64,000 nt of DNA from Polyodon spathula (taxonomy: Eukaryota > Chordata > Actinopteri > Acipenseriformes > Polyodontidae). The position numbers and the translations under genes were made by a program. The stretch spans positions 28,327,689 through 28,391,688 of the forward strand of contig NC_054534.1 in assembly GCF_017654505.1 (NCBI RefSeq), written 5' to 3'. The notes under the pieces are model-generated. The model was given only the letters and a program-made list of their open reading frames with translations, searched no databases and had not been told where the DNA came from. Shown here one piece after another: positions 23,624 to 34,890 of the stretch (the stretch's first letter is position 1; each line of letters begins with the position of its first letter).

Positions 23624-25476
23624 TGATTCTAATTGTAAGGTCTTACAAGAAGCAAACCAATGATGTACCACAGTCACACAGCAGAGGGCGCAACTTCCTT
23701 TTTCATTTGACTTAGCTATAATTGGGGCTTCTGTATTCATTAGGATACACAAAGGTCTCTATTGATCTGATCTGAGTAATTCCAGTTCACTCCTGTTGAG
23801 GTCATTAAAATGCAGCCTATTTTCAAACGTCCACAATACGTCAAAGCCACAGTATGGGGTGCTACACAGGTTTATAAATAAAACATTTCAATAAATAAAT
23901 AATAAATAAAAAAATTGTGCATATAACAGATGAACCAACAATTTTCTGATAATTCTTGACATAGTTTGTAACGGATATACAAATATATTCTACTGGAGCT
24001 TCACCAAAAAAAAAAAAAAAAAAAAAAGAAAAAGAAAAAAACCACAGAAAATACAGTATTAACTTTAGTACATTTAAAAGCAGAATTTATTAAAAGGGAA
24101 GATAAAACTCATTGCTCATATAAAACTCTAAAACCAATGTAGAGTTTGGAATTTCCTAAGCTATCAAATTCCCAAGCTTGCGTGCTGATATAACATAAAG
24201 CTCTTACAATGAAGGTGAATGTTCTGAAAACACAAACGTGTTTCCTGGGAATGCAGATACACGTTCAGAGAGATAATGGGGGGCATAAAACGTGATTCAG
24301 CCTCTTTGAATCAATTTGGGAGAGACAGGCTCTCGGGTAAATATAATTCATATTAGGCACAACACGTAATCAAAAATGACACTCAGAATTGTAGTGTAAT
24401 TGGATATCCAAGAAAGGACTATGGAAATGAGTCCCTCAACTCGTGGTGCATGTCCGGATACGTCATCCTTGTTTTACAAACCTGTATTTAACTGAAGGTA
24501 GTTATGCAACATACCATGTTTAATATCCTTAAAACAGGCAGATACTGTAGCACTAACTTGCTAGTCTCAGGTTCAGGTTGAGTAATATAAATGCAGGTTG
24601 TGCTGGATGATTTCAATGGAATGAAGTAATCTGTTCAGTGCTGCCAGTTAGACTGCCAGTGCAAAAATAATAAAGGAGTAAACGAAATGTAAAAAACCCT
24701 AGGAAACTGGGACTAGTGTTGAAACATGCTATAGAATGTTGTACAGGAGAGTGCTGTGTGTGCACAAGAAGCGAGTCTTAAAAGATTGGGGAGCATGCTG
24801 TCTGAGACAGAATAAAGTCAAAAAGACGATACACATCTTTTTTTAATGTTTTTTTTGTTTTAATATGAGCTGATTTATGATGGATAACATGTATACCATA
24901 TACTGAAGTTATTTAAGATGTAATAATTTAAATAAATGTGTGAGATTTAAGACAAACAAGGATTTTTATTTATTTATTTATTTTATATTTATCAAAGAGA
25001 CAGTAACACATAATAAAACTTCCAGGTTGTCCAAAAATCAACACAGGGTATATAAAATCCCTATTACTGATAATCTCCAGCATTCACTGTGACAGGATAC
25101 ATAGATGCACCAATTACTGCTTAATGTTATTTTCAAAATAATAAAATAGGAAAACATTGCAAGAGGGCAGAAAATAAATAAATCAGACCCATATTTTATA
25201 GTTATATGTATTTAGCAACAGCCTATTAGAGTACTAACCCTGTCACCTTCACAGATGAATACAAATCTTAAGGCCATTTGCTATCACTAAGATGGAATAG
25301 CAGGCATTTAAGTGCCATTTGAAGAGAACCACATTACATCTGTCTGCCCTATAACTATCTGCAAGGAGCTCATACAATAAATCATTTGAAAGGGGATGCT
25401 TGCTCTTTAAGTTTTCAGTTATTAATTGCTTTCTAAGGATGTGTCCCCAAGGGGGAATAATATGTATCATGTAAGG

Positions 25477-25587
25477 TATAAACCACGACGTGCTGTGCGG
25501 TTCCCATGAGATATACCATGGCTGGCCCTTTAACCACCCCAGAAGCGATATATCTCATCGGACCCACATGGCCCAGTGTGGTTTATA
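25477..25587. repeat. Imperfect 111-nt inverted repeat
   Basis: TATAAACCAC (25477-25486) pairs with GTGGTTTATA (25578-25587), and inside these ATGAGATATA (25505-25514) pairs with TATATCTCAT (25549-25558), leaving a loop of about 34 nt. The arms are broken by mismatches in between. Most likely it is a small palindromic MITE. Confidence 0.7.
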
Positions 25588-26960
25588 TCGCTTATGACAC
25601 GGCTAACTGTCATTTGGGGGATGAAAAATAATTTAAATAATTAAAACACATTTTAAATTAAGAAAAAACTAGAAACTTTTATTGTGTATACATCAGCAGT
25701 GTAATATAGTCCCCAATGTATACATTTTATTGTGAATTTCTGCATCAAAAGTGGCATCTCACTAGAAGCTAGAGGACTGAACATACGCTGTTGATGGGCC
25801 GAGTTTCAAATGACACTGAGGAAGTAAAGGGAAACGCGGCCTTGGGTGCTGAAGCTGTATCTGCAGGTGAGTTTCTGTACTCATTATATGTGAGGGACAC
25901 ATATTCAAGTCTATGTTCATCCTTTCAGATCTCAGAACATGCTTTTGTTAGTTATCGGACACCCTGGCGATCAAATTGTGCCAGATTAAGTTGAAGACCA
26001 AGCCAGACTTTAATCACCAATCCGGCCGCGGTGTCAGGGGACAGGGCCTCAGTTTACCGCAGACGCTTCAAATCCAGGCTGGTAATTGTGGGGGTGGTGT
26101 CTGGCCTTGTCTTTACCTACTTTTCTAAAAGTTTTCAGGACTGACAGGAATACGTTCTTGCTGGTTTTAAACTCACTGTCAGCAGAGATGTTAAAACTTC
26201 TACTGTATGTATTTAGCCCAGCTCAGCGTTATAAAACTGGAGACTGAATACTATTTCCCAGTTGAACTTCTTGCACTGGCATAAAATTCCCTTAATGTTG
26301 TTGAGATTTTTTTTAATTGTTTCCTTAAAATAAATTTATACATTTTTTTTCTTTAAACCAGTCTTTAAGTACATTAACTGCCCATGCTCTAGTTTGTTTA
26401 AGTATTTTTTCAATCTTTGTTTTCTTCTATTTTATTTAGCTGCTCCTCATTTACTGTTATGTGTCTACTCTTGACAGTTGCTGGTGCATTGATTATATTA
26501 GGTTTTTTTTTCAGGTGGTCTGCTGAGTTGTTGCGCGTGCCGTCTTCTTGGCACTTTTTGTTTTTTGTACAGTGTTTATTTTGCCTGTTGTACGCTGGGC
26601 CGACTGTCCCACGTGAGCTATCATTGCTGGCAGCGACATGTGGGTTTCCTGCATGTACAGTACTGTATGTAATTAAAGCTGAGCGCCTGCGGGCCATGTC
26701 AATCCCAACCTTCCAGTCTCGGTCTCCTGTCAATCAAGCAGCGAACACGCATCCACGTCATCAGCAAGTGCCATGGCAATGTAGGTCACATTGCATTAAA
26801 GCCTTTTTCGATTTTGAAACAGGTAGTGGACAATGGAGTGGTGAATTAGACTCTACCCCTCTTCCAAAAGAGGCAAAGGAACGCATAGGACATATATAGA
26901 GATTCCTAACAACATTCTTGATACGGTTGTCTTACTAAATTGTGTTTCCATTACGGAGTG

Positions 26961-27178
26961 CCATTATAAACGTTTACCGTAGTAAAAGCATAGAAAAGAG
27001 TAATAAAGCATAGTGAAAGGATGGTGAAGCATTGATAAGCATTGTTAAGAATAGAGGGGCATGGTAAAATATATTAATAAACATGGCAAACCAGGGTTAA
27101 CTATGGTAAATGCATAGTATAACCATGGGAAAAGCATGGCAAAACTACAAAAATGCTGTGGTAAACTTTAATAAGGGT
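26961..27178. mobile_element. MITE-like element rich in GTAAAA/GCATGG words
   Basis: The ends are imperfectly inverted (CCATTATAAACGTTTACC near 26961 against GGTAAACTTTAATAAGGG ending near 27178). The middle is a string of short variants of GCATGGTAAAA. No clear target duplication was found. Confidence 0.45.
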
Positions 27179-27401
27179 GAGTGCTCATACTTCCATCACA
27201 CAATGCTTGTGACGTAGCACAGAGAAAAGGGGCGGTACGACCATAATGGTGTGGCTAAGCATATACTGTAGACCCATAGATTCAATGAGCTGAGATGCCT
27301 AGACATTACAAATTGGTGGGCTGGGTTTTTGAAAGCAAGAAAACTATTCTTGCATACAGTTACCCTTTCTAGAGCACCAACTGGTTTTCCATCTTATATT
27401 C

Positions 27402-27404
<3 letters not shown>

Positions 27405-27478
<74 letters not shown>

Positions 27479-27491
27479 TATATATATATAA
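27405..27491. repeat. (TA)n microsatellite
   Basis: A long AT dinucleotide run with one interruption (AATATT near 27473). Confidence 0.95.
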
Positions 27492-30400
27492 AATTTTTTT
27501 TGGACGGACCTCGGATTTTAAAGAGAGAGAAAAACTAACAATACCAATACATTTTTTTTTTAAATTGTATTATACAAGTGCTTTTCCAGAAAGATGTGAA
27601 AGTGTTGGAAGTGTTGTTGACATATGCTTTTCTTTTTTACCCTCACCAAGGCCAATGTCCTTACCATGATACTGAAAAACTGCACCACCATCTCAAACAT
27701 GATGTATGTCAAAATAACTTTATTCTTACAAGAGAAAAATACAACCTGAACTTTTACTAAACAAATAAGGCTGACTGGACAAATTGCTCCAAGCTATTAG
27801 ATTTAATTAAAATATATCTGGCTTGGATTGCACCTACTTCATTTTTTTTTTTTTTTTCACCTGAGGGAACCAAGTATGAATCTTGCTCTGGTTATAAACA
27901 CTGAAAAACATTTCAATCTGACAGGTCTTTTTTTTTTTTTGTTGTTGTTTGTTTTTTCTACTTTTTTTTGTCACATACTATTTGGCCAAGTTCCTAGTCA
28001 ACATTGCAAAACCCAAACCAACACTAATTGGTTTTGTGGAAATCTCATGTTCTGGTTGCTATTCAACAGTAATGGCACATTTTCTAGATGGAAAACCAGT
28101 TTCTGCTAAGGATAGTTAAAGTATCTCATCAAGGGGGCTCTTCCAGCAGTGACACTGTTGGAACATTTTGTTTAGATATAAATTCATTTTTGGTCTTAGA
28201 ATACAGCTCACAGAATGGGTTAAAGATTAAGCCAGATTCTGGTTAAATTCCTACTTGGACAGTACAAACTAGAAATAAAACAGGTTTTCTTAGGAAATTA
28301 CAGCCGATTTTATGAGGATTATAAAAACTGGTTACTTCAAAGATAAACTGGATTGAACCAGATGCTTTGAAGCTAGGGTTAGGACAAATGGGCAATTAAC
28401 CAAGTGAGAAGAGATTTGTGTCTTTCTGATTGGTTTAAGGAAAAATCATGATGTCACTGAGAGACTGCATTTAAACTGAGAATACTGAAATGTTCTTTGT
28501 ATTGCTCTGATCCGTGCTTGGAAAGAGGATACCTTCACACTGTTGTCCCCTTATAACCTTTAGATGTCTGGTTGTAACTTTGCAACTCAGAACTTTTATC
28601 TTCAATAAGCTATACTTATCTGGACTTCTCTTTTCCTTTTTTTTCATATACGCCTTAAATTCAACAGACACTTTCACTGGAAATGATGAGCTAACTAACC
28701 TTGGCTTTCTGATGCTCCTTAAAACTACAGAGTCCCTCAAGCATGTCCAATGTAACACTTAGATATATATTCCTTGGTATCAGTATACAGCATGCCTTTT
28801 GAACTTCATCAGAAAGCACACTTTGTAGGTTATTTTAACACTTGCACATGTTACAGACTAGAAACTTGAAATAAGCACATCCTAGTCTTTATTTTTTGCC
28901 TTTCACAGACAGCTGTGTGCACCAAGCACAGTCCTGGATGTTTAATTATACACTGAAGTCAATTGACTTAAGTCTAAGATTGTATACCATAGACATATTT
29001 ATACAGTGATGTCCTTGGGCCAGTATCATTTTACTGATCACTTTGTTGATCTTCAGCAAGATGTGTAAATAGAATCCTGTTTTATGTTGGCAAAAAAATA
29101 AAAGATCCCGTAAATGTCAAGAGAATCTGTCAAGAATAAACAGGGACCTTTGGTGAGACACATTTTTACCACAAAATAAAGCATAATATACTGAAATCAT
29201 TTGCTAGACTACTACAATTTCTTACCAATAGTGTTTTTGTCTCTTTTGCACACACGTTCCTCTATTTAGACATGTGCTGTATTCTGTTTGGTACACTAGA
29301 GGAGGCAAAAACAAGTTTAGAACAGTAATCTTACTGTATTGTTGTGCAGTTCACTGAAAAGTGTCAGAGAACTCTGACAGTTCGTGACAGTACCTTGTAG
29401 CCTGCAAGTCAGTGGTGTAGTGGTAAATAAAACATGGGTAAACGTCTCTGTTTGGTGGAGTTGAACAGATAGATTGAACACATCAGCATGAACAGATACA
29501 TTGTTATAGGCCCACCCATGCAGTCCTATTCCTCTCAGGTGCTGCCACCTGTGAGCAGCCACAGACCCACGGTGCGCTTCACGTGAACAGTTCACGTGAA
29601 CAGTTTCGTGGGCTAGGATGAAGGCTACTAGCACCGCCCTGCAGGTCCAGTGTGCTGAACAGAACATTAACATAACATGAACAACCAATCACAGAACAGT
29701 CACACAAACACTCACACAAACAGAACACTCAGTCCTGTGGTCACGCCCCCTTGCTCGCGCTGCAGTTCTGATTGAGTGCTCTCAGCTGTTAGTCTCGCAC
29801 ACAACAATGCAACACCGATGCTCACCGTTAAAATATCCTGTCTTTAACCTAGGATTTGCATATCACAGGAGAGCAGAAGTGAGTAAACTTTATTTCTAAA
29901 ATGAGAAGTCTTTAAACGTTATATTGCCCAAATTAAAAGTGGGTGAACTGCATTTACCTGTGTATACCCTCGAATACACCAAAGTTGCAAGTTGTCTGTG
30001 TGATATAGTTTGGAACAATCAGCCGCACCACTTCCCCCTCAACACTGGTGCAAAAAGCTTTTAATACCTTTTTTGTAGTTAAAGTATTACTTGGGTGTGC
30101 AGGTGAACACAGAGTACAGCAACACATACAACGAATAACGGAATTTGTTAAAATTTCATCGTCTGCTACTAAACAGCAAAGGATTATGTAGCTGGTGCAA
30201 TTTATGAGTGCAGTAAATCCAAGGTTGTAATGTCCTACACATATGCAAGTCTATTTTACTGGATTATCATCACTAGTCTCCACATGTAGTGTTCAAAACG
30301 ATGCTTAGCTATGAATTTAAAGTGTGTTAGATTCCCCTAGGTGGTATAATTGTTTTGCTAAGCAATACATTAAAGTACACAGCTCTCCAATCAGTACTGA

Positions 30401-30651
30401 ACAGATTAATACATGTAAGTCAACTTTGGGGCATTTGTTACCAATTTTACCTATACTGGCCCTTAGTGAACAATTGTTCTTGCTTGCTGTTGACTAACAA
30501 TGTGCGATAGAACAACTGAATGGGACACTTGTTATCCATTTCACTCGAGAAATAGGTTCTGTTACAGTTGTCATGTTTGCATGCACTGGTACTCTGCTAT
30601 TCTGGAGACTTGACAGAATACAATTTCCATCCCAACCTAGCATTCACCTCC
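27492..30651. other. Intron sequence without recognisable gene
   Basis: AT-rich unique-looking sequence with T tracts near 27840-27857 and 27927-27939. Around 29570-29780 GC content rises: TTCACGTGAACAG occurs twice in tandem near 29578-29604, and CACGCCCCCTTGCTCGCGC follows near 29742. No coding exon could be fitted to it. Confidence 0.5.
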
Positions 30652-31168
30652 TGTAGCAGGGCAGTAGGAAAGCCCTGCTTAAATGTATTGTTTGTTTATT
30701 TTTAGTGTATTTTTATATGGGTATATATGACAGCATAGCCTTGCGTTTTGTTTTGTTCTGTTTTTATTTTTAAATATGTTCTGGCAGAGGTGAGGGGAGT
30801 AACTCGTCCTCTGCCAGCAATGAATTAAACCTCATGGTAATGTGTGGCTGTCGGCTAGTGTGTTATTAAACTAGCCAGCAGTCACATAATTAATGAACTC
30901 GTGCAGATTGTGGCCGAGGGGTAATAGAATAATTATGAACTAGTTAAACCCCTCGGCCACGGTATTTAATCCTGCAGCTCTCCCTGCTCTGGGTGGGTGT
31001 GCAGAGGAGAAATGAGAGCGAGAAAAAAATTTAAAAACTAAACCTTTAGGAAGAATGAAGGCGATTGACCAGCCTGATCTATTGCTGCGTCTCTTTTTGC
31101 AACTGCAGTATCTGTATTATTCTTCCTCCTTTTGGCCTGACGTCACCACAATGCCATTGCCTGCCACA
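30652..31168 (+). mobile_element. Solo LTR
   Basis: Starts TGTAGCAGGGCAGTAGG and ends ATTGCCTGCCACA. CCTCC precedes and CCCCC follows, a target duplication with one mismatch. The TGTxGCAGGGCA start resembles the LTRs at 63639 and (minus strand) 32942. It contains two self-complementary segments: GGCAGAGG...CCTCTGCC near 30784-30818 and GGCCGAGGGG...CCCCTCGGCC near 30912-30959. Confidence 0.65.
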
Positions 31169-32941
31169 CCCCCCCCTTTGAAGAATCCTGGATCGTAGTA
31201 TCCAGAATATGCAGGGTAGTATATTGTATACTATTCAGGACACCAAACCCATGCATGTTCACTATTCAGCATACTTAACCACATTCTATTAAAAACATCC
31301 CTAACCCCCACACTGATAAAAATAACAAGACATGACATTATAGGTACTATGACAACGGAGGCAACTTTGACCACATCCACAGCAAATGTTCATGCCCAGG
31401 GGATCATCAAAATCATGAACGCACCAAACAATATATATTGCTTAGAAGTTCAGCCAAAGACAGCAGTGAGAGAACCAATCTTCTGTTGAAATTAAAAGCT
31501 AACAAGACATATGGTATTGTTATACTGTACCCATACACCAGTTGTATCCCTGTGTGAAAAAAAAGGTGTCTAAATGAAATTACCACAGTAAGAAAGAATG
31601 TTTGTTTCTTCTTGGATTACAGGATAGAAAACTGCACGTACACATGGAGAGATAATAAATGTTACTGAGATTAATTATTTGGTCCGAATACAGAAATATT
31701 TAATATGAATGTTCTGTCAAAGGTCACTGTTTAAAACAATAAACAAAACAAACAAAAAAAAAACATCACTCAGAAACAACTAGGCTATACTGATTAACTA
31801 ATACCTCATACAATCTAAAAACAAATGCAAAGCAATTGTCTATGGGCAAGTCCCAAGGATCTGCTTTTTACTGAAGACCTGTTGAATTCCATAAAACATA
31901 TACATTTTGTTCATATTTCTTTTCTAAACTGCAGCATTTACATAGTACTTATTTCTGAAAATGTGCCATTGCCTTTATGACTTGCTACAAAATAGGGCCC
32001 AAAGTATGTCAGTAGTGTAAATACCACTCACCAAACATACAAGGAGTGCTTTATCAGGTCAGTACCATCAAAAATCAGTTCCTTTGATCTGCATTCACGT
32101 ATGATGAAAAGCATGTTAGGAAAAATGGCCACGCACAGTTTCAGAATTGGAAAATGATTTCCCTAGCTATGGCCTTAATATCTCAGACAATCAGAAGTAC
32201 GTACTGTGAAAGAGTACAGTTGCTGTGCTGGATTAAGGTCTTGTTACAAGTTTCCTCCAATTTGAGGGAAGGATTCTGAAGATGTAGCCCGCTACCTCAA
32301 TCTGTAACCATGTCTAAGAAATGTAAGATTATATTGAAAAGAATATAGAAAAAAAATCCCAATTAGATTAGCAATTCTCACAACATAGTTTAAAATATAG
32401 TAATAATTTAAAAGTGTGCTGTACCATATGTATGTGTGTATACACTACCATGCTTGACTTCTCTCAGTTTTACCGTAGTGTACTACCCATTACCAGGGAA
32501 CTTGGTCCTCGTAGTAGATTACACTAACGCACATTAGTTATGCTTGAAAGAGCAATGCTATTAAAACCAGACACTTTGCATATCATTGTAAGTGAGTCTT
32601 GGTACGCTGCTGATCAAATTCCTAGTTAAAGCATACAAATTAAATCTACTGTATGCTCAGGAGTAAATGTTATCATTAATAATGTTTAGTACTGTTCACA
32701 GATCGATAGCAATAGCTGCTTTAAAAAAGCAGTTGGCCTTTATTCACTGTTTTCCAAATAAGGTTTGACAATAATAATGTCAAGCCAATGACAGTTGACT
32801 CTTTTTTTATTATTGTGGATTTTTTTATTTTATTATTGTAAGTATTTGATTTTGCAATCTGGTACACCATGGCCGATTTATTGATATGAATAACTATATT
32901 TGGAACATATAGTTCAGTGCCACACAAACTTCTTTGGGCAG
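31169..32941. other. Intron sequence without recognisable gene
   Basis: AT-rich, no coding frame with family resemblance and no repeat ends recognised. Confidence 0.5.
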
Positions 32942-33317
32942 TGTGACAGGATAGCTGGGAGGACAGAGACTCGGAGACAGTAAAACTGCAGTTAAAGCAC
33001 TGCTGTGCTGTTTTAATCAACAAAAATAAATCAAAAAGTCAAACAAAACACTGCTTACAGAGCCAAAAATAAAAGGTCAAACAAAAACTGTTCAGGCTGG
33101 GCAGAGCCTTCACTGAACTTTGTAACACAAAACAAATTTAGCAACACAGAAACACCCCCCAAAACACCTGGCTGGAGCCTAATTATCAATTACTCAATTA
33201 GCACTAGCCACATTCTCACATGTATTTTGGCAAGGATAGGAAATTAACCCCATCCCTGCCAACCACCACCAAATCACCACACAACAATATTTACAGACAG
33301 GGCCCTGCCCTTCCACA
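32942..33317 (-). mobile_element. Solo LTR with 5-bp target duplication GGCAG
   Basis: On the minus strand it runs TGTGGAAGGGCAGGG...TATCCTGTCACA, 376 bp. GGCAG is exactly duplicated at 32937-32941 and 33318-33322. It shares GGTTGGCAGGGATGGGGTTA and ATACATGTG with the LTR at 63639, so both belong to one family. Confidence 0.85.
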
Positions 33318-33322
33318 GGCAG

Positions 33323-34358
33323 CATTAGATTTTTTCAACGTACCAATGACAATAACAAATTTAGTGAAAGTCTACTTTGGAGATTTGCAGTTTAGTTTTT
33401 CAACTTCTGAATTCAGCACTACATGACAATGCCTAGAAGTTGGAATAATGGCAGGATGTACCATTTCTCCACTGGCTTTTACCATGGCAATGGAAGTAAT
33501 TTATTAGGGCATCAAAATGGGTAGTGGGAGGAGAGTGCTTGGCTTCTGGAATGTGACTACCACCAATTCGAGCGTGGATGACATGACAACAATGACTACA
33601 ACAGTAGCCTGCACTAATCAGTTATTGGGCAAATTAACCAATAACACTGAACGGGTACGAATGCAGTTCAAGCCCACTAAAGCAGGGAGAATGGATGAGA
33701 TGGCAGAGTGTAGAATAATGCAAGATCAGCTGGCAAGACCTATGGACAATGGAACAGAGCAGGATCAGTTTCCTCATCAGATCAACATATGATGTTCTCC
33801 CATCACCACAGAACCTAAACCTCTGGGTGGGTGAGGATCCATCATGTCCTTTGTGTTCATCACCTGCAACATTAAGGAACATTTTGACAGGATGTAAGGT
33901 GGGTCTTAGCCAAGGACGGTTTACTTGGTGCCATGACCAGATGCTGCGATGTTTGGCCTTAGCAAGCATAACCTGACCAATAAAAATTGCCACCAGTTCC
34001 ATCAAAGCATTACACACAAAAGACAATATTCTTCTGTCCAGGAGAGCAACCACCAAGAAAAGATGTTACAACCAAGCCTCGCCCAGGACAACTGGAATCT
34101 GCTAGAGATTGGAAAATGCTGGCAGATGTTGGTCAACAGCTTATTTCTCCATCTAAGATTGCCACCACTAACCTTCGAGCAGACATTGTCTTGTGGTCTG
34201 GATCAACACGCCTTCTTCGTCTGGTAGAGTTAACAGTGCCGTGGGAGGATGCTGTGGATGAGGTGTATGAGAGGAAGAAACTTCAGTATGCTCAACTAGC
34301 TGCTGAAGCGGAACAGCGAGGATGGAGAGTCGGGGTTTACCCAGTGGAGGTGGGTTGA
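33323..34358 (+). pseudogene. Reverse transcriptase/endonuclease ORF of the RLE LINE, frameshifted
   Basis: RT motifs: FFNVPMTITNLVKVYFGDLQ (about 33334-33393), then in a new frame IMAGCTISPLAFTMAMEV after 33440, then SVDDMTTMTTTVACTNQLLG (33571-33630), where the usual YxDD motif is SVDD. Next comes the finger CPLCSSPATLRNILTGC (33849 on, with QGRFTWCHDQMLRCLA), in which the usual His of LRHI is Asn. The endonuclease frame (33987-34358) has TNLRADIVLWSGSTRLLRLV then ELTVPWEDAVDEVYERKKLQ, i.e. a D...ELxVP arrangement like PD-(D/E)XK nucleases. At least three frameshifts or stops separate the blocks, and altered key residues confirm it is inactive. Confidence 0.75.
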
Positions 34359-34890
34359 TGAGGATTTGTGGCACACTCTACAGCCTGGTTTTTCAGAGAT
34401 GTCGTGTTCAGTGGCCAAGAGTTGCGTCACACAGTGAAGAACTTATCTGAAGCAGCAGAAAGGAGCAGCAACTGGTTGTAGTTGAGACAGAAAGATTCTG
34501 GATGGGGATCTCAAGCACAATAGAAAGAAAGCAACGCTGATGTACAGGTAAGTAAGCTGGGCTGAGTTGAGTGGTGAACGGAGGGGGGTGATGCTGGGAT
34601 GCCAGAATCAATTCGAGCCCTCTTGAGGTGTCATGGGCTAGTCAACGAAACACAGAGGATGGAAGGTGCCCACTTGAAGACCCCAGAGATGTACCCTACT
34701 TAGCTCAATCCAGATGGTTGTCATGCTGATGTGCTGGGGAGACCGCACTGTGGTTGATCCCCGGAGCCAGCATCACAGCTGTTGTGTGTCCTGATGCACT
34801 GGAGAGGCAAAATAAGCTGATCCCTGGAGCCAGCATTATACTTCAGCCATCAACACAGGATAACCAATAAATAAATAAATAAATAAATAT
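33323..34890 (+). mobile_element. 3' part of an RLE-type (R2/Hero-like) non-LTR retrotransposon
   Basis: The plus strand carries, in broken frames, reverse transcriptase blocks followed by a zinc-finger block and a C-terminal restriction-like endonuclease, then a 3' UTR with the repeated phrase GGAGCCAGCAT (about 34761 and 34829) and a terminal (AATA)n tail at about 34867-34889. That order (RT, CCHC finger, PD-(D/E)XK nuclease) defines the early-branching LINE group that includes R2, NeSL and Hero. It is 5'-truncated; its left edge meets the solo LTR ending at 33317. Confidence 0.75.

Noticed and set aside
25477..25587. MicroRNA precursor
   Set aside because: Stem interrupted by many mismatches and a large loop; no known microRNA seed recognised. 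Kept only as an inverted repeat.
26417..26899. 160-codon plus-strand open frame
   Set aside because: Hydrophobic start by chance, no family resemblance, no splice context, on the strand opposite to pde4d; not listed as a gene.
29408..29440. CAGTGGTGTAGTGGTAAATA, like a hAT terminus
   Set aside because: No matching inverted end or 8-bp duplication was found nearby.
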